DNA of 64,000 nucleotides from Streptomyces malachitofuscus. GTDB taxonomy: Bacteria; Actinomycetota; Actinomycetes; Streptomycetales; Streptomycetaceae. The notes under the pieces are model-generated. The model made no database searches and was not told where the DNA came from. It was given only the letters and a program-made list of their open reading frames with translations. A program made the translations under genes and the position numbers. Positions 43,946 through 52,816 of the stretch are shown one piece after another. Positions within the stretch are counted from its first letter, which is position 1; the number at the start of each line of letters is the position of its first letter. Location: positions 62,001 through 126,000 of the forward strand of contig NZ_BMUF01000004.1 in the NCBI RefSeq assembly GCF_014650055.1, written 5' to 3'.

Positions 43946-44019
43946 CCGCTGCCGCAGGCCGCCCCTTCGGCTGGGCAACGGGGTTCCCGGGCCCTCGACG
44001 ATCGTTATGATGCCCCGCA

Positions 44020-44031
44020 CCGTTCAAACGG
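44020..44031. promoter_or_regulatory. Candidate operator of the DeoR/LacI hybrid regulator
   Basis: CCGTTCAAACGG has inverted CCGTT and AACGG arms around two bases, 25 bases before the regulator start codon. It contains the half-site ACCGTTC that recurs at 45198-45217 and in 49017-49052. Confidence 0.55.
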
Positions 44032-44056
44032 ACATCCAGGTGCGGGGAGGGGCCTC

Positions 44057-45172
44057 ATGCGGGAGCCGGTCGAGCACAGGAGGCAGCGGATCCTGGCCGC
44101 CGTCGAGTCCCGGGGCTCGGCCCGCGTGAGCGATCTCGCCGGCGAACTCGCGGTGTCGGTGGTGACGGTGCGGCGGGACGTGGAGGAACTGGCCCGCGAA
44201 GGCAGGCTGCGACGCGGCCACGGCGTGGTCCGCTCCGTCCTCGCCGCGCAGGATCTGCCGGCGCCCCGGGCACCGGTCGGCGACACCGTGGCCGTCGTCG
44301 TGCCGGAGCGGCACACCTACCTGTACGAGTCCCTGCACGGCGCCCGCTCGGTACTGGAGGCGGCCGGCAAGCGCATCGCGCTGCACATCGCGCCCCTGGC
44401 GGGCGGGTCCGAACGGCCGCTGGTGGAACGGGCCCTGGCGGACGGCGCGGCGGGGCTGCTGCTGGCCCCGCGCTGGCGCACCCGGGCCGACGAGGAGGCC
44501 GACCACGCGTGGCTCGCGGCGCTGGACGTGCCGGCGGTGCTGATGGAGCGGCGGCCCGGGCCGGGCACCCCGCTGCACGCGATGGACTCGGTCTGCTCCG
44601 ACCACGCCCACGGGGCCCGTCTCGCCGTGGAGCACCTGGTGGGTCTCGGCCACCGGCGGCTCGTGTTCGCCACCCGTGACGACAGCCCCACCGCGCGCAC
44701 GCTGCGGTCCGCGTGCGCACGGATCGCCGACGCGCATCCGCTGGTGCGGGAGTGGGCGTGGACGCTGAGCGCGCCGGAGGCCGGCCAGGACGGCCCGTAC
44801 GCGGCTGCGGAGACGGCGCCGTTGCACGCACTCCTGCGCGAGGTGGGTGCCACGGCGGCGGTGCTGCACGGTGACGTGGACGCGCTGATGCTCGTTCAGC
44901 GGCTCGCGGACCACGGGGTGCGGGTGCCGCAGGACTGCTCGGTCGTGGCCTACGACGACGTGGTGGCCGGGCTCGGGACCACCCCGCTGACCGCCGTCGC
45001 CCCGCCCAAGGCGGAGGTCGGCCGGGTCGCGGCGGAGCTGCTGCTCCAGCGGCTCGACACCGCAGGGGGCAGCGGGGCCCCGGTGCGGCGGATCGAGCTG
45101 CTGCCCGCGCTGAGCGTGCGCGGATCGACCCGGACGCGGACCGGCGACGGGGGGACGGGGCGAACGGAGTGA
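44057..45172 (+). CDS. Hybrid regulator: DeoR-type HTH with LacI-type effector domain
   Basis: Regulator of 371 residues joining a DeoR winged-helix domain (about 5-60: RILAAVESRGSARVSDLA, then VSVVTVRRDVEELAREG and LRRGHG) to a LacI-like ligand-binding domain (about 75-355, containing GARLAVEHLVGLGHRRLVF and the late CSVVAYDDVVAGLGTTPLTAV). Such hybrids are known in Streptomyces and respond to sugars. The substrate is probably a sugar or uronic acid handled by the next genes. ATG 44057 is the start, with a palindrome upstream for likely autoregulation. The dehydrogenase operon begins 147 bases downstream with a matching site. Confidence 0.88.
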   Translation: MREPVEHRRQRILAAVESRGSARVSDLAGELAVSVVTVRRDVEELAREGRLRRGHGVVRSVLAAQDLPAPRAPVGDTVAVVVPERHTYLYESLHGARSVLEAAGKRIALHIAPLAGGSERPLVERALADGAAGLLLAPRWRTRADEEADHAWLAALDVPAVLMERRPGPGTPLHAMDSVCSDHAHGARLAVEHLVGLGHRRLVFATRDDSPTARTLRSACARIADAHPLVREWAWTLSAPEAGQDGPYAAAETAPLHALLREVGATAAVLHGDVDALMLVQRLADHGVRVPQDCSVVAYDDVVAGLGTTPLTAVAPPKAEVGRVAAELLLQRLDTAGGSGAPVRRIELLPALSVRGSTRTRTGDGGTGRTE

Positions 45173-45197
45173 TCGTATGAACGCTTCACTTTCCTCT

Positions 45198-45217
45198 GAA
45201 CGGTCCATTGACCGTTC
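45198..45217. promoter_or_regulatory. Perfect inverted repeat operator before the dehydrogenase operon
   Basis: GAACGGTCCATTGACCGTTC has perfect eight-base arms around CATT, about 100 bases before the dehydrogenase start. The arm carries the half-site ACCGTTC shared with 44020-44031 and 49017-49052, so the hybrid regulator is the natural ligand. Confidence 0.65.
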
Positions 45218-45319
45218 GCCGGTCGGGCGTTGACGATTTCCCCGTACCGAACAGGCGTGTCCCGGACACGGAGGAGCCGCGGGAGGCGCCCCGCCCGCAC
45301 AAGGAGTCCCCCCGCCACC

Positions 45320-46351
45320 ATGACCGAGCCCACACCCGGCCCGGGCCGCCGCCCCCGCGCCGCACTGGCCATGTCCCCGGACGTCGCCTCGGCGGTCCTC
45401 GACGACGCGTCGCTGACGGCGCTGGGCGCGCTGTGCGACCTCGCCCCGCTCCCGGTGCTGGACGATCTGACCACGCCACGGGCCCGCACCGTGCTCGCCG
45501 ACGTCGACCTGCTGGTCACCGGCTGGGGCTGCCCGCCCCTCGACGCGGACGTGCTGAACGCGGCGCCCCGGCTGCGGGCCGTCGTCCACACCGCGGGCAG
45601 CGTACGCGGCCATGTCACCGAGGCCTGCTGGGAGCGCGGCATCGAGGTGTCCTCCGCCGCCGCGGCCAACGCCGTCCCCGTCGCGGAGTACACCCTCGCC
45701 ATGATCCTGCTGACCGGCAAGCGGGTGCTGGAGCGCGCACGTGACTACCGCGCCACGCGTACCGGGCCCGACTGGCTCCGCACCCCCCGTACGGTCGGCA
45801 ACCACCGGCGCACCGTGGGCATCCTCTCGGCGTCCCTCATCGGCCGCCGGGTCATCGACCTGCTGCGCCCGCACGACGTCGAGGTGCTGCTGCACGACCC
45901 GTACGTCGACGACCGCGAGGCCGGGGAGCTGGGTGTGGAACCGGTCGGGCGGGCCGAGCTGTTCCGGCGCAGCGACACGGTGAGCGTGCACACCCCGCTG
46001 CTGCCCGAGACCCGGGGACTGGTCGGCCGCGAACTGATCGACTCCATGCGTCCGGACGCCGTACTGATCAACACGGCGCGCGGTGCGGTCGTCGACCAGG
46101 ACGCGCTCACCGACGCGGTGCTGGCCGGCCGGATCCGCGCCGTGCTCGACGTGACCGACCCCGAAGTCCTGCCGCCCGAGCACCCGTTGTGGAGCTGCGA
46201 CAACGTACTGATCACCCCTCATCTCGCGGGCTCCCAGGGCAACGAGTGGGGCCGGCTGGCGGATCTCGCCCTCTCCGACATCGCGCGCTGGGCCTCCGGC
46301 AGGGAATTCCTCCACCCCGTACGACGCGAAAGGCTGGCCTTCCTGGCATGA
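45320..46351 (+). CDS. D-isomer-specific 2-hydroxyacid dehydrogenase-like protein
   Basis: NAD(P)-dependent dehydrogenase-type protein of 343 residues. The active-site residues are placed as in the family: Arg in LINTARGAVVDQDAL, an acidic residue in VLDVTDPEVLPPEHPLW, and His in LITPHLAGSQGNEWGR. The glycine-rich nucleotide loop, normally GxGxxG, reads GILSASLIG, with the middle glycine replaced; relatives in Streptomyces show the similar GIVGAS type, so this is variation and not damage. ATG 45320 follows AAGGAG. Its stop overlaps the DUF2264 gene (ATGA). It probably reduces or oxidises a sugar-derived hydroxyacid. Confidence 0.88.
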   Translation: MTEPTPGPGRRPRAALAMSPDVASAVLDDASLTALGALCDLAPLPVLDDLTTPRARTVLADVDLLVTGWGCPPLDADVLNAAPRLRAVVHTAGSVRGHVTEACWERGIEVSSAAAANAVPVAEYTLAMILLTGKRVLERARDYRATRTGPDWLRTPRTVGNHRRTVGILSASLIGRRVIDLLRPHDVEVLLHDPYVDDREAGELGVEPVGRAELFRRSDTVSVHTPLLPETRGLVGRELIDSMRPDAVLINTARGAVVDQDALTDAVLAGRIRAVLDVTDPEVLPPEHPLWSCDNVLITPHLAGSQGNEWGRLADLALSDIARWASGREFLHPVRRERLAFLA

Positions 46352-48246
46352 CCGTCCCGTTCGCACTGCCCGTCGACGACCACGACGTCAGCCCCCGTAC
46401 CGGATACACCCGCGCCCATTGGGAGGCGGTGGCGGACGGACTGCTCGCCGCGGCCTGGCGCTGGAGCACCCCCGGCTGCGCCCTGCTGGACCTGCCCGGG
46501 CGTCCCTCCCGCTCGGGGGTGCGCTCCGACGGACTCGAGGGCTATGCCAGGACGTTCCTCGCCGCCGCCTTCCGCGTGGCGGGCGCCGACGGGGACGACC
46601 CCCACGGCCTGCTGGAGCGGTACGCGAACGGGCTCGCGGCCGGCACCCGCACGCCCGGCCGCGACGACACCGAGTCCTGGCCGCTGATCCTCGACTTCGA
46701 CGTGGGGGGCCAGCCGATGGTCGAGTCGGCGTCGGTCGCGCTGGGACTGCGGCTGACCGCGCCCTGGCTGTGGAAGCACCTGGACCCCGGTGTGCAGGAC
46801 CGCGCGGAGGAGTGGCTGCGGGGTGCACTGCGCCACACCCCGGCGCCCAACAACTGGTACCTGTTCCCGTACACCGTCGCCGGCTTCCTGGAGTCCGTCG
46901 GGCGCGGTGACGCCGGGACGGCGGCGGCGCGGCAGCGGGCACGGGAGCTGCTGGACGGCTGGTACCGGGGAGACGGCTGGTACGCCGACGGGGACGGGCG
47001 CGCCTTCGACCACTACAACGGCTGGGCCCTGCACCTCTACCCGGTCCTCGACGCCCTTCTCGCGGACGACCGGGAGGCACTGGCGCACCACGGCCGGCGC
47101 CTGCACGCCCATCTGGAGAGCTACGCCCTGATGTTCGGCGGTGACGGCGCGCCGCTGCACTTCGGCCGGTCGCTGACGTACCGCTTCGCCGCGTCGGCGG
47201 CCGTCTCACTGGGCGCGGTCACCGGGCACACCCCGCTGACACCGGGTGCCTCGCGCCGCATCGCCGGAGGCAGTCTGCGCCACTTCCTGGACCGGGGCGC
47301 GGTGACCGCCGACGGACTGCTGAGCGCAGGCTGGTACGGCCCGCACGAGGCCACTCTGCAGAGCTATTCGGGACCGGCGTCGCCGTACTGGGCGTCGAAG
47401 GCGTTCGTCGCCCTGCTCGCCCCCGCCGACCACGCCTTCTGGACGGCACGCGAGGAGCCGGCACCGGTGGAGGAGTCCGACAGGGTGCTGGCCCTGCCCG
47501 CTCCGGGACTGCTCGTCCAGGGCACGCGGGCCGACGGGATCGTCCGGCTCCACAACCACGGCAGCGACCATGTGCGCCCGCACGAGGGAGAGTCGGCGGA
47601 CGAGGACGACCCGCACTACGGGCGCCAGGCCTACTCCACCCGCACCGGACCCACCGCACCCGGGAACCTCGCCGACAACCACGTGTCGGTGGAGACCGGC
47701 GGCCGGTGGAGTGTGCGCCGCCGTATCCACCCTCTGGGCGCGGGCCACGGCGACGGCTGGGGCTGGGCCGCATCGTGGCACCGGCCCGTGTTCGCCGGCG
47801 GTCCGCCGATGGTGCCGGGTCTGCGGGTGGAGAGTGTCACCGTGGCACTCGGCCGGTACGAGCTGCGGGCCCACCGGGTGGTGGGGGCACCGGCGGGGTC
47901 CCGTGTCACCCACACCGGCTGGGCCACAGGCCCCGAGGAGCCCCTGACCTCCGCCCTGTACGGACTGCACGGCTGGGGCGACCCGTCCCCGCGCCTCGTC
48001 CGCGCCCCCCGGGGAACGGCCTGGACGCCCTGGGCCCAGGTCCCGTGCCTGACCGGTGACTGCGGGGGCACCTCCGTGCATGTCGCGCTGGCGTCCCTCA
48101 CCGGGGACACCGACGCCGCGCCCCTGTCGGAGGCCGTGGAGCGCGTACGGGTGGACGACGGGACGATCGAGGTCGTCTGGAACGGGGGTACGGCCCGCAC
48201 CCGGATCGGCTTCGCGCCGATGGAGGTGCGTCACACGGAGCGGTGA
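46348..48246 (+). CDS. DUF2264 protein, probable glycan-active enzyme
   Basis: Protein of 632 residues with no signal peptide, so probably cytoplasmic. The N-terminal two thirds are an (alpha/alpha)6-type DUF2264 domain, visible in DTESWPLILDFDVGGQPMVESASVALGLRL, NNWYLFPYTVAGFLESVG and RAFDHYNGWALHLYPVL, and the C-terminal third a beta-sandwich. I recall DUF2264 relatives being assigned to a glycoside hydrolase family active on glucuronides (GH154), which I cannot verify here. Coupling to the hydroxyacid dehydrogenase by an ATGA overlap and a hybrid LacI-type regulator upstream both fit breakdown of oligosaccharides, perhaps uronates. Confidence 0.75.
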   Translation: MTVPFALPVDDHDVSPRTGYTRAHWEAVADGLLAAAWRWSTPGCALLDLPGRPSRSGVRSDGLEGYARTFLAAAFRVAGADGDDPHGLLERYANGLAAGTRTPGRDDTESWPLILDFDVGGQPMVESASVALGLRLTAPWLWKHLDPGVQDRAEEWLRGALRHTPAPNNWYLFPYTVAGFLESVGRGDAGTAAARQRARELLDGWYRGDGWYADGDGRAFDHYNGWALHLYPVLDALLADDREALAHHGRRLHAHLESYALMFGGDGAPLHFGRSLTYRFAASAAVSLGAVTGHTPLTPGASRRIAGGSLRHFLDRGAVTADGLLSAGWYGPHEATLQSYSGPASPYWASKAFVALLAPADHAFWTAREEPAPVEESDRVLALPAPGLLVQGTRADGIVRLHNHGSDHVRPHEGESADEDDPHYGRQAYSTRTGPTAPGNLADNHVSVETGGRWSVRRRIHPLGAGHGDGWGWAASWHRPVFAGGPPMVPGLRVESVTVALGRYELRAHRVVGAPAGSRVTHTGWATGPEEPLTSALYGLHGWGDPSPRLVRAPRGTAWTPWAQVPCLTGDCGGTSVHVALASLTGDTDAAPLSEAVERVRVDDGTIEVVWNGGTARTRIGFAPMEVRHTER

Positions 48247-48261
48247 GCGTCCGACGCCGTG

Positions 48262-48954
48262 TCAGGACGGGTCGGCGTCCCCCTTCGGGGCCTGGGTGTC
48301 GGTGTCGGACGCGGTGTAGAAGACCGACGACCCCTGCTTGGTGCGCTGCGCCTGGTTGCGGGCGACGAGGCCCTCCAGGGTGCTGCGCACCACCGTGGTC
48401 CTGATGGTGCGTTCCGGGTGCGCGGTCCCGAGCGCAGCGGTCACCTCCGCCGCCGAACGCGGCTCCTTCTGCTCACTCAGGTGCCGGCGGACGAGTTCGA
48501 CCAGCTTGGGGCCCTCCGTCCTGGCCGCCTGTGCCGCGGGCCGCTCCGCCTTCGCCGCGGAGGACTTGCGCGCCTGCTTGCCCGGCGCGGTGCGCGCGGC
48601 CGCCTTCTTCGTCCGCCTGGGCTTCTCCGCCCCCGACTTGGCGCTGCCCCTCCGGCGCGGCGCCGGGACGGTCGCGGCGCCGGGCGCCGCCTCGTCCGCG
48701 GCCGCCTCCGTGGCCGCCTCCGCGGCGGGCTCGGGCGCGGCGGCGGACTCGACGGGCGCCAGGACAAGGCCCAGCGCCTGCTGCATGTTCACCAGGATCG
48801 TGTGGTCGTGCTGAAGCACGGTCAGCTGCTCCTGCAGCGCGGCGATCTCGGCGGTGACCCGCTCCTGCTCCTTCACGTTGCGCTCCAGGTCGCTGGCGAC
48901 CTGAGCGGTGTACTGCGAGGTGAGGTCGGTGGCGGCGGTCGAGTTCTCGGACAT
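48262..48954 (-). CDS. Coiled-coil / Ala-Lys-rich / winged-helix protein
   Basis: Protein of 230 residues in three parts: an N-terminal coiled coil (about 15-65; KEQERVTAEIAALQEQLTVL), a very basic Ala/Lys/Arg-rich middle (about 95-150) like histone H1 tails, and a C-terminal winged-helix-like domain (about 155-220; VELVRRHLSEQKEPRSAAEV followed by ERTIRTTVVRSTLEGLVARN). The layout suggests a DNA-binding protein of chromosome or regulatory type; I do not know a named homologue. ATG 48954 has a purine-rich site. It converges on the DUF2264 gene and diverges from the GH87 gene, sharing the control region between them. Confidence 0.75.
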   Translation of the reverse strand: MSENSTAATDLTSQYTAQVASDLERNVKEQERVTAEIAALQEQLTVLQHDHTILVNMQQALGLVLAPVESAAAPEPAAEAATEAAADEAAPGAATVPAPRRRGSAKSGAEKPRRTKKAAARTAPGKQARKSSAAKAERPAAQAARTEGPKLVELVRRHLSEQKEPRSAAEVTAALGTAHPERTIRTTVVRSTLEGLVARNQAQRTKQGSSVFYTASDTDTQAPKGDADPS

Positions 48955-49261
48955 GACGATGCCTCTTTCTTCCCGTTGGTTCGCCTGGTGGCCAGCCATG
49001 GTACGGCCGGGCGCGGTTGACCGTTTCTTCTGACCGTTCCCGGTTGACGGTCCCACGGGGCGCCGGGGACGGCACGGTCCGACGGGGACGTTGTGTGCAT
49101 GCCATTGACAAGAGGGTCGCGAGCCGGAAAGTTCAATCCCCGAGACGCAATAAGTGAACGGTGCGATGCAAAAGCTGTACTGACTCGTGGCAATCCATGG
49201 CAGTCGCATTGATGGCTCCTTTGGTACCCGCCCTCAACACCCACCGTGGAACGAGGACTTC
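48955..49261. promoter_or_regulatory. Divergent control region with repeated TGACCGTT half-sites
   Basis: This 307-base gap holds three near-regularly spaced repeats: TTGACCGTTTC (49017-49027), TGACCGTTC (49031-49039) and TTGACGGTC (49044-49052), 13-14 bases apart, and an inverted half-site GAACGGT at 49156-49162. They match the arms of the operator at 45198-45217. Promoters for the coiled-coil gene (leftward) and the GH87 gene (rightward) must lie here; no clear -10 was found. Confidence 0.55.
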
Positions 49262-52200
49262 ATGAGACGGAAGCGCTTCGGCCCACGGACGATCATCGGC
49301 CTGCTCCTGGCCGGCCTGATCGCCGTAGGTCTCCAGCCCGGTACGGCCACCGCCGCAGCGACAGCGGTCCCTGGCCCCAATCTGGCGCTCGGCAAGAGCG
49401 TCACGGCGAGCGGCTCCCATGCCGGTTACCCCGCCGCCCACCTCACCGACGGAAGCCAACTCAGCTACTGGGAGGGCCCGGCAGGGGCGTTCCCGCAGTG
49501 GGTCGGCGTCGATCTCGGCGGCACCGTGGAGGTGGACCGGGTCGTTCTCGAGCTGCCCACCGCATGGGAGGCCCGCACCCAGACCCTCGCCGTCGAGGGC
49601 AGCACCGACGGCTCCTCCTTCACCAGCCTCTCCGGCTCCGCCGCGCACCGCTTCGACCCCGAGCGCGGCAACACGGTCACCGTGGACTTCACGGCCCGGG
49701 GTGTGCGTCACATCCGTGTCCGGGTGAGCGCCAACACCGGTTGGAGCGCCGCCCAGTTGTCCGAGATCGAGGTCTACGGCGACAGTCCGGAGCAACCGCC
49801 GGCGGACGGCACCAACCTGGTGCTCGGCAAGCCCGTCGAGGCCTCTTCCACAATTCACTCGTTCGTGGCGACCAACGCCAACGACGGTGACCTGGGCACC
49901 TACTGGGAGTCCAGCGGCCACCCCGCCGACCTCACGGCCCGACTGGGCGCGGACGCCGACCTCGACGCCGTCGTCGTCAGGCTCAACCCCGACCCCCTCT
50001 GGGCGAAGCGCACACAGGGCATCGAGGTCCTCGGCCGCAAGCAGACCTCGGACACCTTCACCCCGCTCAGGGCCCGTGCCGACCACACCTTCGACCCCGG
50101 CTCGAACGACAACACCGTCACCATCCCGGTCAGCGGCCGCTATGCCGACGTACGGCTGAGGTTCACGCACAACTCCTCCGGATACGGCGCCCAGGTGGCC
50201 GAGTTGGAGGTCATGGGCACCGCCGCCCCCAACCCCGATCTGCTCGTCTCCGACCTCACCTGGACCCCCGCCTCACCCACCGAGGCGGACGCCGTGACCG
50301 TCCGCGCGACCGTGCGCAACGCCGGCACGGCCGCCTCCTCCGCCGCCACCGTCGACGTCACCGTCGAGGGCTCCGTCGCGGGCAGCGCCCCCGTCGGAGC
50401 ACTCGCCGCGGGCGCCTCCACGACCGTGTCCGTGGACGTGGGCAGGCGGCCCGCGGGCAGTTACACCGTGTCCGCCGCGGTGGACCCGACGGACACCGTC
50501 CCCGAGCTGGACGACACCAACAACAGCCGCACCGCCGCCGACCGGCTGACCGTGGGCCGGAGCCCGGGCCCCGACCTCGAGGTCCGGGGCATCCGAACCG
50601 ACCCCGCGAGTCCCGCCACGGGCGCCCCGGTGTCCTTCACCGTCTCCGTGCACAACCGCGGCACCTCAGCGGCCCCCGCCGGTTCGGTGACCCGTCTCGC
50701 CGTGGGTGACACCACCCTCGACGGAGCCACCGGGGAGATCGCCGCCGGTGACACCGCCGAGGTCGCCGTCGACGGCACCTGGACCGCCACCGGCGGCGCC
50801 AGTGTCCTCACCGCCACGGCGGACGCCACGGACACCGTCGACGAGACCGACGAGAACAACAACGTCCTCACCCGCCCGATCGTGGTCGGCCGGGGCGCCG
50901 CGGTGCCGTACACCGAGTACGAGGCGGAGGACGGAACCTACCGGGGCACCCTCCTCACCGCCGACGCCAAGCGGACCTTCGGCCACACCAACTTCGCCAC
51001 CGAGTCCTCCGGACGCGAGTCGGTCCGGCTCGACTCGACCGGCCAGCACGTGCAGTTCACCTCCACCGGCCCGGCCAACTCCGTCGTCGTGCGCAACTCG
51101 ATCCCGGACGCCCCGGGCGGAGGGGGCACCGAGGCCACGCTCAGCCTCTACGCGGACGGCGCGTTCGTGCGGAAGATCGGCCTCAGCTCCAAGCACAGCT
51201 GGCTGTACGGCAACACCGACGCCCCCGAGGGACTCACCAACACCCCGCAGACGGACGCCCGCAGGCTGTTCGACGAGTCCCACGCGCTGCTCGGCACGAC
51301 CTACCCGGCGGGCACCGTCTTCCGGCTCCAGCGCGACACCGACGACACCGCCGCCTTCTACGTCGTCGACCTGGTCGATCTGGAGCAGGTGGCGCCACCC
51401 TCCGACAAGCCGGCCGGGTGCGTCTCCATCACCGAGTACGGGGCGGTCCCGAACGACGGCATCGACGACACCGACGCCCTCCAGCGTGCCGTGACCGCCG
51501 ACCAGAACGGCCGGATCGACTGCGTGTGGGTCCCGCCGGGTCAGTGGCGCCAGGAGCAGAAGATCCTCACCGACGACCCGCAGAATCGCGGCCGGCACAA
51601 CCAGGTCGGCATCCGGGACGTCACCATACGGGGCGCCGGCATGTGGCACTCGCAGTTCCGCACCCTGACACCACCGCACGAGGCGGGCGGCATCAACCAC
51701 CCGCACGAAGGCAACTTCGGCTTCGACATCGACGACAACACCAGGATCTCGGACATCGCCATCTTCGGCTCCGGCACCATCCGGGGCGGTGACGGCGGAG
51801 CCGAGGGCGGAGTCGGTCTCAACGGCCGGTTCGGCAAGAACACGAAGATCAGCAACGTATGGATCGAGCACGCCAACGTCGGTGTGTGGGTGGGCCGCGA
51901 CTACAGCAACATTCCCGAGCTGTGGGGTCCCGCCGACGGACTGCAGTTCAGTGGCATGCGCATCCGGAACACCTATGCGGACGGCATCAACTTCGCCAAC
52001 GGAACACGCAACTCCAGTGTGCAGAACTCGTCGCTCCGCAACACCGGCGACGACGCGCTCGCGGTGTGGGCGAGCAAGTACGTCAAGGACCCGTCGGTCG
52101 ACATCGGCCATGACAACCACTTCCGCAACAACACCGTCCAGCTGCCCTGGCGCGCCAACGGCATCGCGGTCTACGGCGGCTACGGCAACACCATCGAGAA

Positions 52201-52633
52201 CAACCTGATCCACGACACGATGAACTACCCGGGCATCATGCTGGCGACCGACCACGACCCCCTGCCCTTCTCCGGGCAGACACTCATCGCCAACAACGGC
52301 CTGTACCGCACCGGCGGCGCCTTCTGGAACGAGGACCAGGAGTTCGGGGCCATCACCCTGTTCGCCCAGGGACCGGACATCCCGGGTGTGGTCATCCGCG
52401 ACACCGACATCCACGACTCGACCTACGACGGCATCCAGTTCAAGTCGGGCGGGGGAGCGGTGCCGGACGCCCGGATCTCGGGCGTCACCATCGACCGGTC
52501 CAACAACGGGTCCGGCATCCTCGCCATGGGCGGCGCCCGCGGCAGCGCCACCCTGACGGACGTCACCATCACCGGTTCGGCCGAAGGGGACGTGGTGATA
52601 GAACCCGGCTCGCAGTTCGTCATCAACCGCTAG
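49262..52633 (+). CDS. Secreted GH87 mycodextranase-like alpha-1,3-glucanase
   Basis: Exported protein of 1123 residues. A Sec signal peptide (about 1-32) leads into two discoidin (F5/8C) domains (about 40-175 and 185-335), two CARDB domains (about 345-445 and 455-560; DTVPELDDTNNSR and DTVDETDENNNVL mark their ends), a CBM35/6-like domain (about 565-705) and a right-handed beta-helix (about 715-1123). The helix matches GH87 enzymes, which cut alpha-1,3-linked glucans of fungal walls. Asp907 in YADGINF and the pair Asp930-Asp931 in TGDDALAVW have the 23-residue and adjacent spacing I recall for the catalytic Asps of the Paenibacillus enzyme. ATG 49262 has a GAGGA site. Confidence 0.82.
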   Translation: MRRKRFGPRTIIGLLLAGLIAVGLQPGTATAAATAVPGPNLALGKSVTASGSHAGYPAAHLTDGSQLSYWEGPAGAFPQWVGVDLGGTVEVDRVVLELPTAWEARTQTLAVEGSTDGSSFTSLSGSAAHRFDPERGNTVTVDFTARGVRHIRVRVSANTGWSAAQLSEIEVYGDSPEQPPADGTNLVLGKPVEASSTIHSFVATNANDGDLGTYWESSGHPADLTARLGADADLDAVVVRLNPDPLWAKRTQGIEVLGRKQTSDTFTPLRARADHTFDPGSNDNTVTIPVSGRYADVRLRFTHNSSGYGAQVAELEVMGTAAPNPDLLVSDLTWTPASPTEADAVTVRATVRNAGTAASSAATVDVTVEGSVAGSAPVGALAAGASTTVSVDVGRRPAGSYTVSAAVDPTDTVPELDDTNNSRTAADRLTVGRSPGPDLEVRGIRTDPASPATGAPVSFTVSVHNRGTSAAPAGSVTRLAVGDTTLDGATGEIAAGDTAEVAVDGTWTATGGASVLTATADATDTVDETDENNNVLTRPIVVGRGAAVPYTEYEAEDGTYRGTLLTADAKRTFGHTNFATESSGRESVRLDSTGQHVQFTSTGPANSVVVRNSIPDAPGGGGTEATLSLYADGAFVRKIGLSSKHSWLYGNTDAPEGLTNTPQTDARRLFDESHALLGTTYPAGTVFRLQRDTDDTAAFYVVDLVDLEQVAPPSDKPAGCVSITEYGAVPNDGIDDTDALQRAVTADQNGRIDCVWVPPGQWRQEQKILTDDPQNRGRHNQVGIRDVTIRGAGMWHSQFRTLTPPHEAGGINHPHEGNFGFDIDDNTRISDIAIFGSGTIRGGDGGAEGGVGLNGRFGKNTKISNVWIEHANVGVWVGRDYSNIPELWGPADGLQFSGMRIRNTYADGINFANGTRNSSVQNSSLRNTGDDALAVWASKYVKDPSVDIGHDNHFRNNTVQLPWRANGIAVYGGYGNTIENNLIHDTMNYPGIMLATDHDPLPFSGQTLIANNGLYRTGGAFWNEDQEFGAITLFAQGPDIPGVVIRDTDIHDSTYDGIQFKSGGGAVPDARISGVTIDRSNNGSGILAMGGARGSATLTDVTITGSAEGDVVIEPGSQFVINR

Positions 52634-52816
52634 CACCGCACCCGCGCACTGCTCCGTCCGGCGGGCCCGTACTCCACCCGGGGTGCGGGCCCGTCACCCG
52701 CGCGGGTGTCTTCCCGGGCCGGGTGATTGTCTCCGAAGGGGCGCAGACGGGGGACTTCACCGGACTCGCGCGGGGGAGCCGAGGCGAATCCGGCGAGTCG
52801 AAGTCAGGCTGAGGGC

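Noticed and set aside
45839..45870. Dehydrogenase as a decayed gene because of its altered GxGxxG loop
   Set aside because: The frame is intact, catalytic Arg and His are present, and similar loops occur in Streptomyces relatives.
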